A DNA stretch of 64,000 nt from Agriotes lineatus. Its lineage: Eukaryota > Arthropoda > Insecta > Coleoptera > Elateridae. The position numbers and the translations under genes were made by a program. Shown piece by piece: positions 1 through 10,935 of this stretch. Each line of letters begins with the position of its first letter. The stretch's first letter is position 1. The notes below the pieces were generated by a model. The model had not been told where the DNA came from. It made no database searches and saw nothing but the letters and a program-made list of their open reading frames with translations. Location: the NCBI GenBank assembly GCA_940337035.1, contig CALNHX010000270.1, positions 1-64,000 of the forward strand, given 5' to 3'.

Positions 1-3000
1 CTGCAGTAACCGACACTTCTACCAGTTCTTCATTCGAGCTTCGAGTGTTTTAGATCTTTGTTGGTCCCGGTTGGCAGGCGGTCACTTGTGGAGTACCTCT
101 TCGTTGAAGACGTATTCGACCAGCGAAATGTGTGCCTGTAGTTTTTCTCAGTAGCTTTTGACGTGGTTCACGTTTCATTATAATGTGTTTGATGAGCAAC
201 AAAGTGTGGTCTCGGCAGTTTAGCATACGTTGTAATTTAACGAAAGACGATCTGGTTCCCTAGATTAGTCATTTGATTTCCACTGAGTGGTGTCGCCGAG
301 TTCAGATACTTCGTCACTCTCTATGGGATGGTTGTTCAAACTTCTGTTTGCCCATGAAATAGACAATTTGGTGAAATTGTGCGAAAACAAATTAGACTGC
401 AAAACTAGTTCACGATGTGTAACAATTACGCTAAACGTGTGTCTCTCAGCATTGATGTGGTATCATTAGGTCAAGTATCAATACATATTGTTTACAAGCA
501 AGGAGTTCTTGCAAGCGTTGTGTTTTGCACTTATGCAAATAAGGGCTGTCTAATTAGTAAAAAGAAAACTTAAAAAAATATAGTAAGAAGGTTTAATTCA
601 AAATTGATTAAACAGTACATAATTTTAATTATTTAACATATGAGGAACAAAAGAAATTTAATCAAGACGCTGAACGTTTTAGTAATGAATAACACGAAGC
701 TTTTTGTAACAACTGCTCATAACTGCTTTTCATGATTTTTTAGCTACTCTTCGACTTAGATTATGGCCGTGGTTGACATCCATTGGGTTTGTTGCATGAT
801 GTACTTGTCAGGTAAGAACATCTGCTGGGTCAAATGGCACATACGTTCTATTTTCGATTATTACATATTTAGACAATGTTTTCTTGTAACTTCTTCGGCA
901 GCCTAACTTTGTTCTTGAACCTTATAGTATTTTGGCGCATATAGCTTTGAGTAAACTTTAATTCCCAATATCTTACATTTAATATACGACATCGTTGAAA
1001 CCGGAAATCGAAGTTTTAAGGCAGCACGGCGAACCGATGTGGGAGATTCAGTTCTAACAGAGCTTTTACTTTGATAATATTTCATGAAATAGACTGAAAC
1101 CTCTGACGACCAGGCCGTTTTTTTAAATTAATGCTATTACACTTCTCAGACCTTGATATGCTCCTATATACAGAAGTTCGTCTAAATATTTCACCAATAA
1201 ATGTCTAACTGTCCTTAACTTGCATCTTCCGGCCGTGGCTTTATAATAACCCATAATGCGTTTTGCTAGGAACTCACTTTTTTGTCTTTTTATGGCTACT
1301 ATTATTGTAATCAACTAAAAAAATAAGTGTCGCTTGAAAATTATGTCTGGCATTTCGTATTTGGTTTTCTTAAAATAAAACCACGACCTATCGATTCTTG
1401 TCTCTTTACTTATTGTCTAGCCTCTTAGTAGGTTATTAGATCGTATAGCTAAAAACGACACCATTTAATTGCATACAAAGCTTTTATTTTTTAATATACT
1501 TTTTAACTCTAAAGTGTATTCATTTGTGAACAGACAAATGCTAAAAATGTCTTAAGGGGTAGTTCAGCCTAGCTACTCTATTTACATCTTATCCTACAAC
1601 CCTTCATCCCTTCACCAAGTGTAAATAGCTGCAGTAAAATAACCTGGTACTTGTAACTATACAATTTATGTTCCGAAGTGCGACCTAAACGAGTGCAAGA
1701 AATACACAAATCGAAGGCTTTTATAAATGCAATGAGCCACGCGGACTGTGGTTGCGGCCAATAGTACTCCAGGTTGAACTTGAGTTTTACATTGCTCCAA
1801 TTTTTCCAGGTGGCCTCCAAAAAGCAATATGTCTTCAGCGTTTCGAATATATTTAGCACCTTGCCGTTTTCTACTGTTTCAAAGAAAATGTGCTCTGAGT
1901 AAAGATTGGACAGTAGCGAAGACAGCACGACACGATACGATTTCCTCACAATGCTCTTCAATATTACACGTTTTTCAACCGCTAGAAACTCGGAACGTTA
2001 ACGAGACACGGAAGCTAAAACCCTTACTCCCAAGGTTCATTACGTTATAAACCGAAATGTGCACAATAGGGCTATAGCTTCCGAATTATTGTACACTTCA
2101 ATTTGTGTAATAACCGTCAGCAAGCACCAAAACTAAAGCTCCAGTACTCCTCGCAATATTATCGCGCATAAAAGTTGTTAAACGCCTCTTTGCTTACAGC
2201 CACTTAGCAAGCGAGTAATAAGCAAAGCTGAGATAAATTTACAGTTCTCCCTAACAATATCCATAGAATCACAACCGCAAATTCTAAGTGAAACACTTTT
2301 TATAATAAGATCTAGTGTGAATATGGGGTATTTCAGAGCCTGCGTTTACGTGTGCCACAAAACAGCTCTATCATGAGGGGAAACGCAAGTATCTAGGGTT
2401 ACGCAATCCTAGAGAAAGGACCATGAAGAAGTCGCACGGGTTGTGGAGAAGCAAAACTACAAGGTGGAGTTGTGCAGGCTTTTCTCCAGATGGAATCGTG
2501 CGAGGAAAAGGTTTATCAAACAGCCTCGGATGCAAGATAATTAGCAAACGTAGTTTGACATAGAACTGCTTACATATCTGTCCTCCAGGTGCTCCAAGCG
2601 GTAGTAATATACCCTAAAAGGTAAAAATACTAATTATGGTAAAAGAGACCTGAAATAATAAAAAAATCATCAAGCGACGTGCAAGGGCGTACCAAAAATA
2701 AAATACTTTCTAATCCTGGCATAAACAGACGAATTTCAGCTATTGCACACACAAGACATAGATGCTGAGCTAAACTTTTCAAGAATATCTGAGAATTTGA
2801 ATCCACATATAGTAAAGTTCCGGAAAATTAACCACACTGCACTAGAAAATGGACACAAGAAATCGATTTCTCAATATACTGGTAAATCAACAAAGTACCA
2901 CCAGTTTCTAAGGATTTTCAAAATTTACACAACAATAGAAAATGAGGTTTAGGCAACTGAATACGCACCAGAAAAAAGCGCCGACCTAATCTACATCATA

Positions 3001-4147
3001 ATAACTAAAAATAGTTGAACTCAAGGCAATTTTTGAATTCGAAATTAATTTAAAACAATGCTAAAGTTACACGTAACAACTCTGTTATAGTTTGCTTTCT
3101 AAATGTGTTTATATTACATCATATTACAAACTTGGGGTAATTAATAATACTTAGTTTAACATCACTGGAAAATAAACTTTTTTTCGTCGTGAATGATACA
3201 AATCCATATCTTGGGTGGGCTTTGGCCACTAGTTTCGTTGTGCCTAAATGCCAATGGTTTATGTAGGATTAGTCTATTGTTAGAATATATGTTTAAATAC
3301 TTCACATTTTGGGTTTGAGGTTAGCAAATGTATTTTTTTATTATGAGTCGCATTCATAGATTTCTTGCGCTTTTAAACTTAATTCAAATTATTACCGTTT
3401 GACATAAGTTCTACAACTAAAAGATGGAAATAAACATAGCATCTAGTGCACCTTGAAAAGCGGTAGTCATGTCTGAGATTATTTGATACAATTAAAAGCA
3501 ATAAATGTATTGAAACGTGTTGCTTGTTGTTGGTTAAGGACATAAAATGGTTGAGAGAATTATTTCTACAAATATTGACTAAGCTTTTATAGTTTGCAAA
3601 TTAAAAATGTATTTTCACCTAAGAGCCAATATAGCAAAAATGCTATTCAACAGCTATCAAAAAAGTACCACTTTAGTAAGTATGAGGTAACCTCAGACAT
3701 TACACGTTGTTTGCCGATCATACTAGACATGTTTAATTACATTTTTGGTTGAAGGGCATATGCAATCTGTTTGCTCCGTATTAGTATTCTGTTGAGACGG
3801 GTACATACGCAATTCTCTTAGTGTATTATGGTAATCAAAATAGACATCTTTTTCATTATGAATGTGGCATGTATAGATTTTGTTGCATTAAGTAACTTCA
3901 ATTTTTTCCATCTGTCGCTCGGCTTTAGAGACAGGTGAAACGTGACTATAGAGCGGCAGAGCAGTGTTTGTTTTAACATATATCTGTGATATCCCACACA
4001 TTTCAGCTTAGCAAAGTATACTCACCTAAATGTTTTTTTATTGTTTTCTTTGAATTTAAGACCTTGTACTTTAAAGTTAGTATATTTACGACACAACAGT
4101 TTGCATATTTCTGAATAGTAGTAATTCTGGAATATCACATTGCTGCA
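1..4147. other. Unassigned AT-rich DNA
   Basis: I see no gene, RNA gene or recognisable transposon in this stretch. The open frames are short, lack domain-like composition and look random. Some dispersed-repeat debris is likely given the surroundings, but nothing here shows terminal repeats or familiar protein motifs. Confidence 0.6.
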
Positions 4148-5430
4148 TTATTTTATTTCATTTCATTTTATTTTATTTTATTATCTCTACAGATAAAAAA
4201 ATCTTATAGCAGAGATTACAAAAATATAAATAAACATATATTGCGTTAATAAAAAGCTAATAGTGAATTACAAAAGAGAATAGATATTTAAATACACAAA
4301 TACATACAGTTCGAGTACCAGAAGACTCGAAAAAAAAATAGAAACACCAGAAAAACCTGAAAACCAAAAAACCAAAAAACTAGGGGGATCAGGAGCTAAT
4401 AACTAAATATTTAAGAAACCAATCAATAACCGTAATATTTGTTTATGATTTTTGAAAAGAGAGCGTAGGGTAAAAAAAGATCTAAATTAATATCGGTTTG
4501 ATATAGCTCATTTACTAGTCGCTGCATATCAAGCATGGTAGTGTGTACCGAGTAAGTGACCAGGGGTATATTAAATAAACTTGCAGATCTTGTAGGAGGA
4601 ACATCTATGTTTAATAATGATAAAAGATATGTAACCTTAATCTCAAAATTCCAAACAAACTAGAATTAGTTGAGCTTTTCTTCTATTTTCGAGAGACATA
4701 ATTTGAAATTCTTGACAAAGCATTGTTGTTCTAATTATATGATAAATTGGATACATCATGTGTTTTTTAAAATATAGAAATCTTTAAAAAAATCTGTTTT
4801 GCACTTTTTCGATTTTGTTAATCGCCACATGTAAATGCGGGGCCCATACTACTGAAGCATAGTTAAGCTTACGTCTAAGCAGTGTAAAGTACAAGGTCTC
4901 TAGTGTGCGTTCATTGGAACATTGTGATGATTGTCTAATAATAAATCCTAGGATTTTGTAAGCCGACGCAACTACTGCGTCCACGTAACCTCTAAATTTC
5001 AGTCGGTTGTCATAAGTCAATCCAAGATCCTTAGTTTTCGAAATTCGTTTTAAAAACTCATCATTCATTTTGTAGTCAAACCCGAGCGGCTGAGTAGAAC
5101 GTGTGAATGACATTATAGAGCATTAACAAATGTTAAACAACAGTTTGTTTTCAATACTCCAGTTATAGATTCTGTCTATATCTTGTTGCAGTAGTGTACA
5201 TTCAATAATATTCTTTACATTTTTATAAATTTTTAAATCGTTTGCAAATAGTAGGCAGTTCGAATGCTGCACAAAATGATCTAAATCATTTATAAATATT
5301 GTAAATAATACCGGTCCTAGGTTTGATCCCTGTGGGGCACCCGAGTTAGCCGTATATTTGCCTGACGTGTTACCGTCGAATTTGACATCAAAACTACGTG
5401 CCGATAAATATGATAATATATACTAAAAGT
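4148..5430 (-). mobile_element. Jockey-like LINE remnant, reverse transcriptase 3' part
   Basis: Read on the reverse strand, roughly 5430 to 4784 encodes the second half of a non-LTR reverse transcriptase. A GxPQGSNLGPVLF box near 5340-5300 is followed by FINDL, then FANDLKIY where the family has FADD, then the typical C-terminal stretch (KDLGLTYDNRLKF, AYKILGFIIRQS). The last 109 codons (5113-4784) are open and the upstream part needs frame changes. A run of (ATTTT)n at about 4148-4185 would be the A-rich 3' tail on the element's own strand. The 5' part (ORF1, endonuclease, RT fingers) is absent, so this is a 5'-truncated, dead copy. Replacement of the first catalytic Asp of FADD by Asn also indicates inactivity. 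Confidence 0.8.
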
Positions 5431-6671
5431 TGTACTAGTTACAGCTTTCAAATCTATTGTAATATATTTTTCATTAGATAAGGGTAATCTGACAAATATG
5501 TAAATGTGGATATAAGCGTAAAATATCCATTTGACATATATTAGGTGTTGTCATTAAAAGAAATGCATATTAGTTTTATCAGAAATATTAAATACTAAAA
5601 CTAAGAACACAATTACGTGTCCACCAGCAAACCCTGCCTAGAAAGAGATAGAGTTAGTGTGTGTTATTTAATTTTATTTTGGCAGTAAAAATGATTATGA
5701 ATATAGAATAGCCTGTCCCCAGCACCCTTACGGTCGCTAGTTAAGATCCTGGGTTACACCAGGCTACCATAGGAAAACAGATAAAGAAATGAAAATATAG
5801 ATAGCTTGTTACGTTCATTTGGATCTATTTACTAACGTTATAAGTAATGACATCCAACCACGGCTATGCTATGGTTTCTCCCAGAATCTCCCCCTGAAGG
5901 TATTTAGGGGTCTCCTGGCTGTGGTTAGCCCTATAAGAGTGATATTTCGATTATCTAGCTCTGGTAATTGGCATACTCACTTGTTTGGCTCATAGTCAGG
6001 AGTGCTAATTTGTCATGTTTTAAAGGTTAGGTAGCGTATGACATGACAGTGGTTAATTTGCACGGGGTCGCAGCTTTACAGCTCGTGTCTACTGACGCAT
6101 GGTTCGACATATAAAGTCAATTTAAGCGTGGTTTCTTGTATTGACTTAACTGAACGTGTTCTGGTGGGTTTTAATGTAGTATTTGCTCTATTTCGTGAGA
6201 TTATGTGTTTGGGTTGCCCTATGGTTTGACACGGTTGCTTAGTAACTTTGGTTGGCGATTAGAAATTCATGTGTCATTTCGTCACAATGTTATGATAAAA
6301 TTGCTTATTCTGTTATGATTTCCAAGGGAACCAAAGGCCGGCTTGCTAAATGAAAATAACAGTTCTTTGATATATGCAGATAATTTTGTGTCCGACCAAT
6401 GGGAGCTATGTAATTTGTGGTTGTTGCGTCTCCATTGGTTTTCCGTTTAATTTACAGTTAGTATAAGAAGATATAAGAAAATACACTACCTACTAGATTT
6501 GAGAAATGGCAGGTATTAAGGTAAGTTCAATCGTTGAACAGTTGTAAGCCACCTTGTTATTTTTGTTCCACTTTTAGATGTTTGTTGACAAGTCTACACT
6601 TCCTGTTACGCTCATTTTGACATTTTCCTATTTATTAATTGAAATAGTTAGTCAGATTTGGCAATTTACTT
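5431..6671. other. Unassigned DNA upstream of the nested MITEs
   Basis: No coding region is recognised. One ATG at 6506 in a good start context opens five codons (MAGIK) and runs straight into a GTAAGT donor at 6521, as a short first coding exon would. I could not find a matching downstream exon, so no gene is called. Confidence 0.4.
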
Positions 6672-6674
6672 TTA

Positions 6675-7140
6675 GGGTAAGGCCATGCTTGCGTTTTAGT
6701 CGCTGCGACACGACCGCCGCGACCAGGTAGCAATGGTGTGTTCTATGGATTCTAGTGTAGGTGGCCACGTTTGCTGCCCGCGCCAGCGACCAATTTTGAA
6801 AACGCTGTGAAGAGCGTTTTGCCAGCGTCAGGACAGATTGTTTCTTATGCAGTATTATAATATGGCCTGGACAGAAAATTTTATATGTCTGCGACCTTGT
6901 TGCGACGATCATGTCGCAGCAGTGTTGAATCCAGGGGGGTGACCGGGGGGGAGTACAAAATTCACCCCCGGAAACATTTACCACTTCATATTGATGTTTT
7001 TTTCTATCTATAAAAGAATGGGTGGATTGCGCGGGAATAGGTAAAAATACCCCCCAGACGGTTCATTTTCCCCCCCGGAGTAATGAGTCTGAATTCAACA
7101 CTGATGTCGCAGCGACTAAAACGCAAGCATGGCCTTACCC
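6675..7140. mobile_element. Harbinger-like MITE with 35-bp perfect TIRs
   Basis: The ends are perfect inverted repeats of 35 bp (GGGTAAGGCCATGCTTGCGT... at 6675 and its reverse complement ending at 7140). They are flanked by TTA on both sides (6672-6674 and 7141-7143), which fits the 3-bp target duplication of PIF/Harbinger elements. There is no transposase ORF. The element is interrupted by a second inverted-repeat element at 6920-7103; without it and its duplicated target the MITE would be about 273 bp. Family assignment rests only on the 3-bp TSD and the G-rich TIR start. Confidence 0.75.
6920..7103. mobile_element. Small inverted-repeat element nested in the MITE (hAT-like ends)
   Basis: A 184-bp segment begins CAGTGTTGAAT and ends ATTCAACACTG. 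It is flanked by the direct repeat ATGTCGCAG at 6911-6919 and 7104-7112. Runs of G just inside the left end and of C just inside the right end extend the inverted pairing. CAGTGTTG ends are typical of hAT elements, but those make 8-bp target duplications and here 9 bases match, so one may match by chance. There is no coding capacity. Confidence 0.65.
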
Positions 7141-7143
7141 TTA

Positions 7144-7930
7144 TTCTCTAAATATACAGTACTTCATCTATGGTTAGGCAACCCAATTAGAAGTCTTTCA
7201 GTTTATAAAGTACACCGCGTCATAGATGCGCAGAACGCTAGAAACGTCCGGACGAGTCCATTACGTTCAAAAAGGTGATTTCCGCTGTTGTATTCAGTTC
7301 ATTGCCGTTCGTCGTGTCATTTTGTTTACATGTTTCCATGACTATTAACCCGTTAATAATATCAAAAAGGGGTTTGGGCGAGCACCTTACAGTCTGGTAG
7401 CTACATGACGCATTGGGGTTAGTCATTTATTGTCCGTAGCGCAATATTCGAACTTTCTCAGGTCACACGCGTATTCAAGAGCCTTTGGCCTGCGCCCTCT
7501 GCCAGATTCCCAGCTGTTGTCTAAAATGCTGCCACGACCAAATGGCGAAGTTCCATGCACAGCTTTGACAAAAATTCACAGCAAAACGGGCAAATTTAGT
7601 AATAATTCCTCGCGCGGAATGGAGCGGATGACGCACGGCGAGTCCTCCCGCCGCGGAAAGCGTTTAGCGGAGGGCGGCCTCGCGAGCTTCTAGTAGAGCG
7701 TGTACTTCTTATGACATGCTAATTTATTTAGCATTTGAAACCAAAAATAAATCAGCATGAAAAGTTTTCCTTTAAAATGGGAATTTTAACGTGCCTCCCT
7801 AAAAATACCTATTGCTACGCCACTGATACCGTCGATTGGCGCATAACTAGCCACGCTTATGTACTTCTTGCTTTGAAGCCACTCTACCATCAGCCTCAAT
7901 TCTGAATTAAAAGGAACAGTTTGTTATCAG
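7144..7930. other. Less AT-rich unassigned DNA
   Basis: Around 7590-7700 this stretch is unusually rich in G, C and CpG for the window. An 87-codon open frame (7430-7693) begins at a TTG and shows no recognisable domain, so it is not called as a gene. Confidence 0.4.
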
Positions 7931-7939
7931 TTTTGCACA

Positions 7940-8293
7940 TTACAATCTGCACCTATAGTTTTTCTTCCTTTTTTCGAATTTGACTTTGACATTGATAACC
8001 TGCGATTGTGAACTGCTCTGGCCATTTTGCATTCCATTCTTTTCCATCGATTCGTTCGTTGAAGTTGGTGCCCTAGGTGCCTTTAGCTTCGCTGGCTTTG
8101 GTAATAGCCGACCTCGTAGTTTTGAGGAATTTTGAGGCAAGGCGCCCTTTGGAACGTTCTGGAAGCCCTTGTGAGTTGCTGCCAACGTTCGCTTCGCTTT
8201 AGTTGCGGCTTTGATGGGTTTTTCTCCGATCGAACGAGGCGTAGGCTGTTCGTCACCATTCGCAGGTTTGTTACGATTTATTTTCGTCAGCGT
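7940..8293 (-). CDS. Unidentified basic, Pro/Lys-rich reading frame (possible exon)
   Basis: On the reverse strand the frame is open from just after a TAA near 8293 down to a stop at 7940, about 115 codons with no ATG in the first two thirds. The encoded stretch is rich in Lys, Pro, Ala and Ser (for example PQNSSKLRGRLLPKPAKL) and ends in KKNYRCRL. The lack of an early ATG means it could only be an internal or terminal exon or a fragment of an unknown mobile ORF. A pyrimidine-poor TTTCCAG lies at its upstream end, but splicing there would hit a stop at once in this frame. I do not recognise the product and would not assign a function. Confidence 0.25.
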   Translation of the reverse strand, partial: TLTKINRNKPANGDEQPTPRSIGEKPIKAATKAKRTLAATHKGFQNVPKGALPQNSSKLRGRLLPKPAKLKAPRAPTSTNESMEKNGMQNGQSSSQSQVINVKVKFEKRKKNYRCRL

Positions 8294-8299
8294 GGTTGC

Positions 8300-9520
8300 T
8301 TATCTGGAAATTTGTAATTTTTAGCCAATTAGTTATACGCCAAGGAAATGCGTTATCTAATTCTAGGCCATGGAAAATGAGTTTTGTCACCTGGTTTTGG
8401 TCTTGGTTCGTGTTCGTGTATTTGATTGTTTGGATCATGCGGTGCCCCACGTGTTGGCTGGTCGCCTGTCCCCGCAGCCTAGATGCTTTGCCCTTGCCTT
8501 CGCTGCATCGTAACTTCTAGCGAGGCATGCCTGCGGCCTGTGGCAAGACCGTCCCCTTTAGCCACGTACCTGGATCGTTGTATCTCCTCCAGCAGTTCGC
8601 CTCCACGTGCTGTATGAATCCGAGGTGTAGTAATGGTTTTAGTTTATATTGTATGTCTATTGATATTGATTTATATGACCTTTGAATTGGCCATTTTGTA
8701 GCGTATTTGTGCATATCAATTTTTGGTGTCTCTTTGAGCTATGAGATATTGGATTAATTAGTTTACTTACCTCTGTGCATTGCAGCCTTGTGTAATTTTG
8801 TTATAATTTGATTCGAGGTCTGCTCTTGCAGCCACTGTAATACTTTTAACGTTGTACATTGCATTAACCTAGTTAATTATTCAGGTTTACTTTTTAATGT
8901 GTCAAAATTAGTAGAATGGTGGTGGTGGCAAAAGTGCCGCCAACGGGATTTTTGTTGGGATTATTTAGCTTCCCGTTTTGATTTTCTGATAGTTTAGATT
9001 AGGGTTTAGAATTCTCGCAAGCAGTTTTAGAACGTCAGGGAATACCGTATGACTCTCCTTTAGGAACTAGCAACCCCTGTGAGATCTCATAACGTGCTGG
9101 AAACGCCCCTTCTAAATTTTGTACTACTTAAAGTTAATTTATTAGGCCAACCTTCGGGGTTTAATGTTGGCATTGCCTATTTTTCTTGCGCGTTTCGCAC
9201 CCTTACTTTCGTTCCCCGCTTCACGGTGAACGCCACTGGTTGATTATTTAGATATGCTTTGCCTATTTTTGTTGGATATAAGCTTTGAGGTATCTTACGC
9301 TCTTCAGGCTGTTTTAGTTGTTACGCCCTTCAGGCTGATTTAGCTTTATGAGACCTTGAGTTTGTTTTTAGAGGTCAATTGTGTTGTGCGCTCGTAGCTT
9401 TAGATGTAGTATTATTTTTGGTCGACTGTGATATTTTTATTGTTGGTATTTTTGTGTATTTGCTGTTTTATGTATTTTTTTTGGTGTGTGAATATTTTCT
9501 GGCACTATAGTACCCACCAG
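8300..9520. other. Unassigned DNA with a short direct repeat
   Basis: No gene is recognised. A 26-bp motif containing TTCAGGCTG is repeated in tandem near 9294-9345. The remainder carries no clear terminal repeats or protein motifs. Confidence 0.4.
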
Positions 9521-9521
9521 G

Positions 9522-9800
9522 TTATATTAATAAATCTGTGATATCTTGATTGGTCGTTGCTTTGATTTTGTTTAACTTGCTGGTTATATCTTCGACCTTG
9601 TGAACGGTCCGGCACAAGGATGATTCGATGTCGAGGACCTGGCGCCCATTCTCTTCGTATTTTGGTTTGGTATTCTTTTCAGCATAGTTGGAAGCCCGAC
9701 CCTCGCGACTAGTTAGCCCACTAGGCCGATAGTTACCAGCCGGCAAAATATCAAATACAACTTTCGCCAAAAGGTAAGACCGACCGTCTATCTTCCCTTA
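9522..9800 (-). CDS. Unidentified reading frame fragment, possible coiled coil at its end
   Basis: The reverse-strand frame is open from about 9800 to a TAA at 9522. The readable peptide starts near KIDGRSYLLAKVVFD and has a C-terminal part of alternating hydrophobic and charged residues (HKVEDITSKLNKIKATT) that could form a short coiled coil. No family is recognised. It lies 1.2 kb from the unidentified frame at 7940-8293 on the same strand. The two might be exons of one gene or pieces of one unknown mobile element. No ATG-led start is evident. Confidence 0.25.
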
Positions 9801-10935
9801 CACTCCTGAATAAGCTTCTTAGGACTGGGGAGAGAACGTCAACGTGATTTCCGTCAGAAGTAAGTAATTTTTAGGTACTTCCCGCCTGTATGCCAAAGCG
9901 TTCGATTATTTCAGGACTCTGATTCTAATTAGTTTCATTATTCAACACTATAATAAACGAACTAAAGAAAATTGTTCAATTTGTTAGAAACGGCTAATCA
10001 AAATTGACTGTATTTGAAAACATCTAATGTCGCAGTGTTTTTACGCGAGCCTGGTTGGTTTCAATGATTTCAATTTAGTGAGTACCCTATGACTGACATT
10101 TCGCCAAAACGTCAATCTGAAGTTTTTAAATCGGCGTTGTTCTAAAAACTCATAATAATGGTGTTGGAAGCTCCAGTATTGAATTAATAGTGGAAAACGT
10201 TAAAAATATGTGCTGTCGAACACGGTAAAAGTTATATACCCATATTGTTGAATAATCTTTCCAAATACCACTCAAGGTAAAAATGTTTAAGAGAATTTTC
10301 TTCGTTAACATGCAAATTATTGCAAATTTCTCTCAACAATAACTGCACAAATTCCACTCGTCCTGCTGTCTGTTTAACTCAGTTTTGGTTTCGAAAAATT
10401 TAAAAGCAATAATTTGCATGTGAATACAAAAAATTTCAAAAAGTTTCACCTCTTGTGGCATTACTCTTTATAAATTTGCATGCTTTCGTACTGTCGTAAT
10501 TTCGTATAGGACGATCTATTGATAGGGTTTCCTAGAATTGTAGATTGCGCCTGATTCTTTTCGTTGTGAATCATATGGTTCTGGTTGTGACTCTATTCCT
10601 GCTTTGTTTCCGCGTGTCTAGTCTGCACCCGAACCAGCATCTAGGTGAAATTGAAGTTGATTTTCTTGATCGATGTAGGATTCACCAAGAAAACTATCAC
10701 CCTATATTTGAATTTACCGCTAGTCAGAAATGTATCCTGGCGAATAACTATACAAATAGATATTGGTGAAATATATTTTTGCTTATGCTGGCTATACCAT
10801 ATATGCATTGAAGCATCAGTAACATATATGCATATGCCTTTCGCTTTGAGTATTGTTATTAATTTTTTTTTTTGAAATACAAATATTACGCTGTGAAGAC
10901 TACATGACCATGTCACGAATCTAATTTGCATGTAG
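9801..10935. other. Unassigned AT-rich DNA
   Basis: I see no gene, terminal repeat or protein motif. The open frames in 10.5-10.9 kb are short and overlap on both strands, as expected by chance. Confidence 0.5.

Noticed and set aside
6506..6520. First coding exon MAGIK followed by a GTAAGT donor
   Set aside because: No downstream exon continuing the frame could be found; the nearest good acceptor (about 7200) leads to a stop within eight codons.
8132..8520. Two plus-strand ORFs (8132-8317, 8296-8520)
   Set aside because: The first is antisense to the more protein-like reverse frame and the second has no recognisable features.
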